This document shows positions 34,661-42,704 of a stretch of 64,000 nt of DNA, piece after piece. Source of the stretch: Planctomycetaceae bacterium (lineage in GTDB: Bacteria; Planctomycetota; Planctomycetia; Pirellulales; Pirellulaceae); the NCBI GenBank assembly GCA_007694185.1, contig RECD01000270.1:1-64000 (forward strand), written 5' to 3'. The translations under genes and the position numbers were made by a program. Each line of letters begins with the position of its first letter. Position 1 is the first letter of the stretch. The notes below the pieces were generated by a model. The model saw only the letters and a program-made list of their open reading frames with translations. It did not search any database and was not told the origin of the DNA.

Positions 34661-36097
34661 ATGTTGACGATCGACGGTCGGGCGAGGTCAAGTTGCGACG
34701 GGCTGACACGGCGCCGGTTGCTGGAGGCGGCCGGGGCGGGACTGTTCGGGCTGTCACTGCCCAAGCTGCTCGCGGCAGAGGAACAGTCGGGTGTCGACAA
34801 GCCGAAGGCGAAGTCGGTCATTTTCCTGCTGCTGTTCGGCGGCCCGAGCCAACTCGAAACGTTCGACATGAAGCCCGACGCCCCCGAGTTGATCCGAGGG
34901 CCCTTTCGGCCGATCCCTTGCCGTACGCCGGATCTGTTGATCAGCGAGCATTTGCCGCGGACCGCAGACGTCTCTGACAAATTTTCCGTCGTCCGCACGA
35001 TGACGCATTCGTTCAACGACCACAGCGGTGGCGGCCATTACCTGCAAACCGGCAAGCGTTGGCATGTGCCGATCGGCGGAGGGTTCAGCCCCACGCCGCA
35101 AGACTGGCCTTCGATCGGGTCGATCGTGGAATATCAAGATCAGCAGCGTCATGGGCTGGGCCGTCCCCTCCCTGCCTACATGGTGTTGCCGAATTCACTG
35201 GGCAGTCTCCAGCAGGCCGGCCAGTATCCTCGGCCGGGAGAACATGCCGGATGGTTGGGGCAGCGTTACAACCCGTTGACCACACGGGTCCAAAAACGCT
35301 CGCTCGACGACAACCCGTATTGGCGGGACTGCGATGACGACGAATTGAGTTTCGAACCCTCCGGCATGGCGATCGGTGAGGGCCTGACGCTCGACCGAAT
35401 TCGCGATCGGCGTTCGCTGCTGGAACGGTTCGATTCCTGGCGGCGCCATTCGGACGATGTTAAGGGCTCCGACACCTTGGATGCCTTTCGGCAGCGAGCT
35501 CATGCCTTGGTCACGTCCGGCCAAGCTCGCGAAGCGCTCGACATCCGCCGCGAACCAGAGGGCACACGCGACCGTTATGGCCGGCACCTATTCGGTCAGT
35601 CCTGTTTGATGGCCCGACGACTGGTCGAGGCCGGCGTGCGGTTCGTCACCGTCCACTACGATTGTGTCGACGGCTACAGTTGGGATTCGCATCGCAACAG
35701 CCACGACGTCAAGAAGCACCTGTTACCCACGTTCGATCAGGCTTACGCGGCGTTGATCAGCGACCTGGCGGAACGGGGCTTGCTGGAGGAGACGTTGGTC
35801 GTGGCCACAGGCGAGATGGGGCGGACCCCCAAGGCGAATGCCGAGTGGGGACGAGACCACTGGAGCACCCTGTTTTCGACCGTGTTGGCCGGCGGCGGCA
35901 TTGTGGGTGGCCGGGTTTACGGCAAGTCAGACAAAGACGCCGCGTACGCGTTGGAAAACCCCGTCACGCCGGAGGACTTGGCGGCGACGCTCTATCAGTC
36001 GCTCGGGATCGACCCCGATACGAGGGTTCTGAATGCCGAAAATCGTCCGACCCCGATCGTCGAAGGTGGCAAGCCGGTGACCGCGCTGTGGAGTTGA
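34661..36097 (+). CDS. DUF1501 protein, Tat-type leader
   Basis: A 478-residue sulfatase-like protein. The ATG at 34661 has GGAG 8 nt upstream and precedes a twin-arginine leader (LTRRRLLEAAGAGLFGLSLP). Core motifs are FGGPSQLETFDMKPDAPELI, HSFNDHSGGGHYLQTGKRW, VVATGEMGRTPKANAEWG and RDHWSTLFSTVLAGGGIVGG. Unlike the copy at 27766 it has no PSD1 partner. It follows the beta-propeller gene instead, which is a less usual context. Predicted location is outside the cytoplasm. Confidence 0.93.
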   Translation: MLTIDGRARSSCDGLTRRRLLEAAGAGLFGLSLPKLLAAEEQSGVDKPKAKSVIFLLLFGGPSQLETFDMKPDAPELIRGPFRPIPCRTPDLLISEHLPRTADVSDKFSVVRTMTHSFNDHSGGGHYLQTGKRWHVPIGGGFSPTPQDWPSIGSIVEYQDQQRHGLGRPLPAYMVLPNSLGSLQQAGQYPRPGEHAGWLGQRYNPLTTRVQKRSLDDNPYWRDCDDDELSFEPSGMAIGEGLTLDRIRDRRSLLERFDSWRRHSDDVKGSDTLDAFRQRAHALVTSGQAREALDIRREPEGTRDRYGRHLFGQSCLMARRLVEAGVRFVTVHYDCVDGYSWDSHRNSHDVKKHLLPTFDQAYAALISDLAERGLLEETLVVATGEMGRTPKANAEWGRDHWSTLFSTVLAGGGIVGGRVYGKSDKDAAYALENPVTPEDLAATLYQSLGIDPDTRVLNAENRPTPIVEGGKPVTALWS

Positions 36098-36347
36098 ACC
36101 GATACCAGCGGGTGTGAACCGGAGTCCGCAGACGGCGAAGTCGATGGCGGATTTCGGGTGATGGCGTTCCCGCGGATTCACCGATCTGTTGGATTAGGAC
36201 CGTTCGTGTAGCTTGATTGCCCTACGAATCGGCAGGGCGATCGGCTGCGGACCGAGTCCCCTGCCCTGCCCTACCCGTCTCCTCTTCCCCCGGTCGCTTG
36301 CCGGCTTGCCGCTCGGCTTCGCTGGAGCTGACGAAATCGAATCACCT

Positions 36348-37973
36348 CTATCCGCAACCGCATGACCCCTTTCCGCAGGCTGCTGTGCGGGCGGCTTGCT
36401 TTTCGAGGCGGCCTTGGATCGCGATCGCTGTCGGTGTGATCGAAAGCCCCCCCAACGCCGTGCAGCGGAGTTCACGCGGCATTTGGGCGGCGACCCGTTT
36501 GGCGGTCAGAATCACTTCGTCCAACGGGATGACTTCGGTAAAACCGGATAGCGCCATGTTGGCACAGCAGACTGCATTCGCGGCCGCCATCACGTTCTTG
36601 CCTAAGCAGGGGGCTTCGACACGACTGGCGATCGGGTCGCAGATCAGACCGATCATGCTCTGCAACGCCATCGATGCGGCGGCGAGCGTTTGCCGCAGGT
36701 CGCCGCCGGCGAGCGTTACCAGTCCCGCAGCCGCCATCGCGGACGCCGATCCGCCCTCGGCTTGGCAGCCACCGACCTCGGCGGCGAATGAAAACTGGGA
36801 GGCGATGAAGACGCCGATCAGGCCGCTTGCCAAAAGCGCGCGCGCCATCTCGTCTTCGCCCAAACCCATCGCTTCGGCCATGGCGATCACGGAGCCGGGT
36901 AGCGCCGCGCACGCGCCGGCGGTCGGCATGGCGACGATCACCCCCATCGAACTCTTCACTTCCATCAAAGCGGTGACGGCAAGCACGATCGAATTGAGTG
37001 CCCCCGCGTCGAGCAACCCGCCGCCCTCCAATCGCTGGCGAAACGCCGGAGCTTGTGCCGGGAGGATTCGGTCTTCGTAGCGGGTACCGGCGATCCCGCT
37101 GGCGATCGAGGTCTTCAGGGTCCGAACCAAATCGTGTGTCAACGCCAGCACGGCGTCTTGGCTCAAGCCGCCGCGTTGACACTCGTATTCCAGAGCCAAA
37201 TGCCACAGCGGGGTGTTGCGATCGGCGTCGTGTGCCAGCAGTTCGCCGCAGGTCTCGAACGGCACGCTCATGTCGGGGTAGGAACGGACGGGCAGGACCG
37301 GTCGCAGCGTTCTGGCCATCGTGACCGTGCCGGCATCGACCAACTCGTCGACGAACTCGACTGGCAGCGGTTCGCAGGACGTCACCCGAACGAAGCGACC
37401 GGTGTGTCCGGAATGCACGGACAGGCCGGCCACTCCGACTTCACCTCCGCTGATCGCCCGCAAACGCTCGCCCCATTCTTCGGTGCGGGGTGGCTCGATG
37501 CCGGCGGCGAGCCACAGCAGGGTCTCGTGATAATCGCCAAACATCGATAAGGCGGCCCCGTCGAGACCGATCAGTTCGATCATGCCGCCTCCGGTCGAGA
37601 TCGCTCGGAGAGAATGCGTGTGGTCGTTGTTGCCCAACGTCAGGCGATACGTGTTGGGGTGGGGGTCGCCGACATCCACCGTTTCGATCCGGACCTTGCC
37701 GCCGGTCCCGATGAAGGATTCCAGCGAGCTCGGCAACCGCTCGTCGGTGGCGTCCCAGCCCATCAGTCCGCCGAACAGCCCCATGTCCGAACCTTGGGTG
37801 TCGTGGGTCGTCGGCAGCGAACCGCCTCGATCGAACTCGATCAAGACGTCAAGAACCTCGCCGTTCATCAGATCTCGGGCGAGCCGTCCGATCCGCAGCG
37901 CAGCCGCGCAGTGAGAACTCGACGCCCCGCGCATCACTGGCCCCAAAACGTCGTTGAAGATGCTGACCAGCAC
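36348..37973 (-). CDS. sdaA: L-serine dehydratase, iron-sulfur type, single chain
   Basis: A 541-residue enzyme converting L-serine to pyruvate and ammonia with a [4Fe-4S] cluster. The beta domain comes first (SIFNDVLGPVMRGASSSH) and the alpha catalytic domain second. Candidate cluster cysteines are in PTAGACAALPGS, EVGGCQAEGG, LICDPIA and EAPCLGKN. The start is a GTG at 37973 with GGAG 8 nt upstream, although the frame runs on to 38195. It is longer than E. coli SdaA (454), mainly through the N-terminal domain, and ends in an odd Cys/Gly tail (ACGKGSCGCG). It converges on the DUF1501 gene. Confidence 0.9.
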   Translation of the reverse strand: MLVSIFNDVLGPVMRGASSSHCAAALRIGRLARDLMNGEVLDVLIEFDRGGSLPTTHDTQGSDMGLFGGLMGWDATDERLPSSLESFIGTGGKVRIETVDVGDPHPNTYRLTLGNNDHTHSLRAISTGGGMIELIGLDGAALSMFGDYHETLLWLAAGIEPPRTEEWGERLRAISGGEVGVAGLSVHSGHTGRFVRVTSCEPLPVEFVDELVDAGTVTMARTLRPVLPVRSYPDMSVPFETCGELLAHDADRNTPLWHLALEYECQRGGLSQDAVLALTHDLVRTLKTSIASGIAGTRYEDRILPAQAPAFRQRLEGGGLLDAGALNSIVLAVTALMEVKSSMGVIVAMPTAGACAALPGSVIAMAEAMGLGEDEMARALLASGLIGVFIASQFSFAAEVGGCQAEGGSASAMAAAGLVTLAGGDLRQTLAAASMALQSMIGLICDPIASRVEAPCLGKNVMAAANAVCCANMALSGFTEVIPLDEVILTAKRVAAQMPRELRCTALGGLSITPTAIAIQGRLEKQAARTAACGKGSCGCG

Positions 37974-38250
37974 GAGCAAAACTCCGGTTGGCGAAATCGA
38001 CAGGTCAGCCCAAGTGGCGACCTGACCGACGTTCAGGATACCGTTTGACCACCTGAGGATGCAGGGATCTGGAAAGTGAATCGGACGGGCGATCAGGAGC
38101 AAGCCGCCACCGAACCCTATACAATCTGACGGTGGCATCCCGCTGTGTCGCTCGCGCAACAGCCGGTTCGCTCGTTTTTGCCCGCCGCCTCCCATATTCG
38201 GAACTTGCGAGCCCTTGCCTATTACCTCTCACTTCCATTGTGATCCTTCG

Positions 38251-39531
38251 ATGGCACCAGTCCGATTTCGATTGACGGTTTCGTCATGCGTAGCCCTGCT
38301 CGTCATGCAGTTTCTCCAGGGCTCGGGCAGCGTTGCCGATCAGCCGGATGAGTCGGCTTGGCGATCGATCCCGCTGAACAGTCGCGTCACGCGAGTGCAG
38401 CCGATGACGGGGATCGTGCTGTGGGCGACGAACCCAGGCGTCGAGACCGATTCGATTCAGCTCGAATACAGTTACTTGCGTTACGCCGATATCGTGACCG
38501 CACGGCAAACCTACGACTGGGCCACGGTCGATCGACTGCTCGCCAAAATCGCGGGCCGAGGCCACCAAGCGGTTCTGCGGTTCTACTTCGAGTATCCCGG
38601 CAAGCCCTCCGCAGAGCCCGCCTACTTGCGGGAGGTAGCCGATTACCTGCCGACCGAGGGGACCAGTGAAGGCAAACCGACGACCTTTGCCGATTGGTCT
38701 CACCCTGAATTGCACCAAGCGACGCTCGATTTTTACTCCGCGCTGGCGGCCCGCTACGATCACGATCCTCGGATCGCGTTCTTGCAGACCGGATTCGGGT
38801 TGTGGGCGGAATACCACATCTACGACGGCCCGATGAAGCTCGGAAAAACGTTCCCCAGCAAGGAGTTTCAAGCTCGCTTCGTGCGACATCTGAGCGAAAC
38901 GTTTCGCCTGACGCCTTGGTCGGTATCGATCGATGCTGCCGACCGTTCACGGTCGCCGTTGGCGGAAGAGCCGTCGCTTCGCGAACTGACGTTCGGGCTG
39001 TTTGACGATTCGTTCATGTGCCAAACCCACAGCGGCTACAACCGCGATTGCTGGCTGAAGTTCGGCAGCGATCGTTGGCATCGGGCGCCGGCTGGGGGCG
39101 AGTTCAGCTACTACACCGATCACGACCAGCGGCTCGCGCTCGGGCCCAAGGGGCCGCATGGCATTGCGTTCGAGCAGCTCGCGAGCGACTTTCATCTCTC
39201 GTACGTCATCGGGGATGGCCAGCCTCGCTATCAGCCGACCGAGCGGATCGTGGAAGCCGGGTTGGCGCTGGGGTATCGATTCCGTGTCACCCGGTTTCGC
39301 GCTCAGCCCGGATTTTCGGAGGTGACGGTACTCAATGAGGGAATCGCCCCGCTTTATCACGACGCCTACGTGACGGTGGATGGGGTTCGGGGTCCATCCA
39401 GCCTGAAGGGGTTGCTTCCTGGTGAATCGCTGACGGTCAGGATCGCCGCCGGAGGCCTTCAACCCGAATTGACCATCGAATCGGATCGGTTGGTCCCCGG
39501 ACAGGAGATCGGTTACAACGCGTCTTTGTAG
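38251..39531 (+). CDS. secreted DUF4832-type TIM-barrel protein
   Basis: A 426-residue exported protein (hydrophobic LTVSSCVALLVMQFLQGSGS at the N-terminus). It resembles DUF4832 glycoside-hydrolase-like proteins. An opening segment with GIVLWATN and SYLRYADIV is followed by a barrel with AVLRFYFEYPGKP, DPRIAFLQTGFGLWAEYH and FGLFDDSFMC. The last 100 residues form the beta domain characteristic of DUF4832 (ALGYRFRVTRFRA, then GIAPLYHDAYVTV). It probably acts on a polysaccharide. Acidic catalytic residues are plausible in GLWAEYH but unproven. It is divergent from the serine dehydratase. Confidence 0.8.
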   Translation: MAPVRFRLTVSSCVALLVMQFLQGSGSVADQPDESAWRSIPLNSRVTRVQPMTGIVLWATNPGVETDSIQLEYSYLRYADIVTARQTYDWATVDRLLAKIAGRGHQAVLRFYFEYPGKPSAEPAYLREVADYLPTEGTSEGKPTTFADWSHPELHQATLDFYSALAARYDHDPRIAFLQTGFGLWAEYHIYDGPMKLGKTFPSKEFQARFVRHLSETFRLTPWSVSIDAADRSRSPLAEEPSLRELTFGLFDDSFMCQTHSGYNRDCWLKFGSDRWHRAPAGGEFSYYTDHDQRLALGPKGPHGIAFEQLASDFHLSYVIGDGQPRYQPTERIVEAGLALGYRFRVTRFRAQPGFSEVTVLNEGIAPLYHDAYVTVDGVRGPSSLKGLLPGESLTVRIAAGGLQPELTIESDRLVPGQEIGYNASL

Positions 39532-39653
39532 ACTTGGAATTCACATTGTGTGTGGGCAATGCGGGGCGACAATCCGCTGAGGCCTGTTGCTCGGGCCGAA
39601 AAATCGTTTGTGTTTTGGCAGTAATACTTCTCCCCCAGTCTTGAGGAAACATC

Positions 39654-40142
39654 ATGTTCGGTCGATTGATTTCGTTCGGTTTGTTGGCGGCGGTCTTGGT
39701 GGCTGTGCCGGTTCGGGCTCAGCAGCCGCCGGAGTACGGGTTGCCGATCGATCTGGCCACGGCCAAGAAAGTGATGGCGGCGGCGGAAGCCGAAGCGAAG
39801 CGGCAATCGTGGCCGGTGGCGATCGCGATCGTCGACACGCACGGGGTGCTGGTCCTGTTTCAGCGGATGGACAACACCCAATATGGCAGCGTCCAAGTCG
39901 CGATCGAAAAGGCTTCCACCGCCGCCTTGTTTCGACGTGAGACGAAGGTCTTTCAGGACCTGCTGGGTGAAGGAGGTTCGAGCCTGCGGCTGTTGAAGCT
40001 CCCGGCCGCCTTGCCGTTGGAAGGGGGGATTCCGATCCTCGTTGACGGCAAGGTGATCGGCGCGATCGGCGTTTCCGGGGTCAAGTCGAACGAAGATGCC
40101 GAAGTCGGTTTTGCCGGCTTGAAGGCACTCGCCCCGCAGTAA
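39654..40142 (+). CDS. GlcG/HbpS-family exported protein
   Basis: A 162-residue protein with a signal peptide ending VRAQQ and a GlcG/HbpS domain. Features are LATAKKVMAAAEAEAKRQSW, then AIAIVDTHGVLVLFQRMDN, and finally GGIPILVDGKVIGAIGVSG. HbpS binds heme and GlcG is linked to glycolate use, but most members are unassigned. GAGGA precedes the ATG by 7 nt. The signal peptide implies a periplasmic or secreted form. Confidence 0.88.
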   Translation: MFGRLISFGLLAAVLVAVPVRAQQPPEYGLPIDLATAKKVMAAAEAEAKRQSWPVAIAIVDTHGVLVLFQRMDNTQYGSVQVAIEKASTAALFRRETKVFQDLLGEGGSSLRLLKLPAALPLEGGIPILVDGKVIGAIGVSGVKSNEDAEVGFAGLKALAPQ

Positions 40143-40412
40143 CCTGGGCCTGGATGACGATTTAACGCGAGCCGGCTTGATGATGAATGCCCCGGGCCGA
40201 ATGGGCATCACGGGCTGGCGGACCGGACGATGCATTCGCACACCGAACTCGGCGCTGCGGCGCCTCGTTCCTATTCACGAAACGCCCAGGAACGCTCGAG
40301 TCCGTTCCGTTTGAAAGCCGGAACGGCAGCGGACGCCGTTTTCGGGCGGCTTCGCCTCAACCTCCCCGACGAGATCGCGGGGTTCGTGTAGGAAACCGTC
40401 GTTTGCCGAAGT

Positions 40413-40745
40413 TCAGTGGAGTCGGCCGCCATCGGGAACTTCGCGATCCGGTCGTACCAGGACGACGTTTCCGTGTTCATCGGGAACGCCGAGCGTCAGC
40501 ACTTCGGAGCGATGCTTTCCGATTTGCCGCGGCGGAAGGTTGACGACCGCCAGCACCTGAGCCCCAACCCATTCCGGGCCGCGGCAAAGGGGAGCCAGTT
40601 TCGCCAGCGATTTTTTCTCCCCAATATCGGGGCCGAAGTCGATTCGCAGCACGTGCGTCGAGTATCGTCCTTCGGGAAAGGGTTCAGCCGCGATCACACG
40701 GCCGACACGGATATCAAGTCGCAAAAAGTCATCGACCGTTGCCAT
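40413..40745 (-). CDS. csaA: CsaA-like tRNA-binding-domain protein
   Basis: A 110-residue protein made of a single tRNA-binding OB fold, the size and architecture of CsaA. The motifs are DFLRLDIRVGRVIAAEPFPE, RIDFGPDIGEKKS and VLAVVNLPPRQIGKHRSEVL. The C-terminus, LTLGVPDEHGNVVLVRPD, closes the fold. CsaA is a dimeric RNA-binding protein with proposed chaperone activity in protein export. The ATG at 40745 starts where similarity begins. Confidence 0.9.
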   Translation of the reverse strand: MATVDDFLRLDIRVGRVIAAEPFPEGRYSTHVLRIDFGPDIGEKKSLAKLAPLCRGPEWVGAQVLAVVNLPPRQIGKHRSEVLTLGVPDEHGNVVLVRPDREVPDGGRLH

Positions 40746-41190
40746 CAAACCATCGCTCGCGTTCGTCATTCGGAATCGGTTCGCGGAACAGGCACGAGAT
40801 GCCCGCTGGTCCGCCGTGCGTCCGTTTCTACCCGAATATTCTCTTCGGTTTTGGCTGGGCGCGGGGCTACCCGTAACGGGGTGAATAACAGAAAGTCTGC
40901 GAGATCGCTGTCTGCAAATTTTCGGAACGTTTCTGGGATTGAGTAATGACTGTTCCTATCTGCGGACTCAGCAACCGTATCTGGTCGATCCGCCAATCGA
41001 GGAGGCCTTTCAAGGGTGGCGTCAAATCGTCGGTCCTGAACGCGATCTCGATTAGGAGAGCTTACTCGGGCAAGTGACCCGTGGTGCCGAAAGCCGTGCT
41101 CCGTGCCCAACTTGCTATTGCAGGTCCTTGCACCGGATCGGGTGCGGTCGAAAATCCGAGCAAGGGCTTTCTCACTTAGTTGTCGCAGCC
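40746..41190. other. intergenic region between CsaA and GIY-YIG genes
   Basis: About 445 bp without a supported gene. An unstarted plus-strand open frame (40885-41053) has protein-like composition (YLVDPPIEEAFQGWRQIVG) but no start codon or ribosome binding site, and may be a decayed gene end. Confidence 0.35.
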
Positions 41191-42111
41191 CTATTCGTCA
41201 CCAACGTACGAATGAGAGTTTAACTGAAGTTGCAAGCGTTCTTCGTGCCAGTCTTGATAAGTCTTGTTAGTGCCAGCAACTTTCCATGCGGTGCGGCCGT
41301 TGATGTTCCCGGCGTTCACGACGGCACCGCCCGCACTTGGGCTGGAGAAGGCGACATCGTCCGTGAACACGTAATAGTCAGTTTGATCACTCGGAACAAG
41401 CTTGCCGTCTTGGACCAGTTGGTCACGCTGAGATCGATACGAGGTCCACGACTGAATGCCTTTCATGCGGGCAGTTGATCCTTTCATGACAATGAATTCC
41501 CCGGCAATTTCCTGAGCTTTCGCATCGGTACCGGCGACGGTCAACGTAAACAGCGGCGATTCAGTTTTTGCTTGCCCAGTGCCGCTTCCGTCAATGACCG
41601 GTCTGGCCTGCAAGAACTGAAACCCAAGAACCGGAAATACCATCGTTAGTTGCGAGAGAAAGTACTCCATGTCAGCAATGTCTGACTCCGGCAGGGGAGG
41701 AGCAGGTGGTGCGGTGCCGTTGTGAACGGTCGCGCGTCCGGCGACGTGCGCTAAGCCGATCAAGCGGCTTTCAAGATACCTGCCGTGAGATTTCGTGATG
41801 TTCTGGTCTTTGCTAATGACGACCGCGCATCGAATCCAAAAATCCTTGGACTCGTCTTTGTCGTGCGCAGTCAGCCGCGTGATCACGTTATCCCCTTCCC
41901 CGATGTAGACTGCATCGCGAATCGGATTTTCCGGATCGGGTCCGAGTAGAACGTAAACGCCCGTTCGCTTGACTTCCTCGCGACTTGCGAGTTCAGCTAG
42001 CATCGAACGCGGTGCAACGACAATTTTCCCAGTCCAATTGATGATTTCTGCGGTTAGGATCTCGGACGGCGACCCGTTCACGAGATGAATTCGAATTGTC
42101 TTTCCGTTCAT
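41191..42111 (-). CDS. GIY-YIG nuclease-family protein with DUF4357
   Basis: A 306-residue protein. A GIY-YIG-type domain lies at about residues 50-130, with the two defining strands GVYVLLG and AVYIGEGDNVITRLTAHD. A DUF4357 domain sits at the C-terminus (FSSPSAGGAVVNAGNINGRT, then KVAGTNKTYQDW). This family is often found in accessory or defence-related DNA, but its target is unknown. The region looks less GC-rich than its surroundings and has non-coding spacers of 445 and 593 bp on either side, which fits acquisition by transfer. Confidence 0.85.
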   Translation of the reverse strand: MNGKTIRIHLVNGSPSEILTAEIINWTGKIVVAPRSMLAELASREEVKRTGVYVLLGPDPENPIRDAVYIGEGDNVITRLTAHDKDESKDFWIRCAVVISKDQNITKSHGRYLESRLIGLAHVAGRATVHNGTAPPAPPLPESDIADMEYFLSQLTMVFPVLGFQFLQARPVIDGSGTGQAKTESPLFTLTVAGTDAKAQEIAGEFIVMKGSTARMKGIQSWTSYRSQRDQLVQDGKLVPSDQTDYYVFTDDVAFSSPSAGGAVVNAGNINGRTAWKVAGTNKTYQDWHEERLQLQLNSHSYVGDE

Positions 42112-42704
42112 CGAGTGTCCCACTTATTGGCACTTGGGATGCAACCAAATCAACGGGCTCTGGAAAATCAAGCAGATCGGGTTCGCTCCATCTTTCGCAC
42201 CCCGCCTTTGTCGTGAAGTCATTCGATTCAACCCAAGTCGTCGATTGGCATCGATGGAAAGCCGGGAGCCATCGTGTGATCTGCCGCGTTCACCGGGGGG
42301 TAACGGCACGCGGCCCGGAGACGACAGGAGAATAACGCGGGTGACGGGAAGGGAGCCTAACTTATTCACGCGCAATTTCAACCAGGCTATCAGGGTGTTG
42401 ACCTCTGGTCGTCGGATCAATTTCGATGCCGACGTCGTGCGCCTCGGCGAGGCCGGACACCGACTCGGGTGGTTCGCCTCCGTCGTCGAGATGCCTACAT
42501 AGCGGGTTTCGCCAGGGTCCGCCGCACCGGCCCGAACTGCTCCGCCAACGCGTTGATGCCATGGCTGCGGACGACTGCGAGCAGGTTGGCATCGAGCGGC
42601 TTACGTACGATGCCGCCGTTTCCAACGGCGGCTTGGCATAGGCCCGGCCAAGAGGTGTCGATCTGCGTCTGGCCGGGCGATTGCGGGGCTATTCGCGTGG
42701 GTGC
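42112..42704. other. intergenic region, possible gene debris
   Basis: About 590 bp without an intact gene. On the minus strand, around 42500-42640, a frame reads NGGIVRKPLDANLLAVVRSH and ends in a stop near 42500. Its composition is protein-like but no start is evident. No terminator for the large gene ending at 42705 was clear. Confidence 0.35.

Noticed and set aside
40885-41053. Unstarted plus-strand open frame with protein-like composition
   Set aside because: It has no start codon or ribosome binding site and no recognised family; too short to separate from chance.
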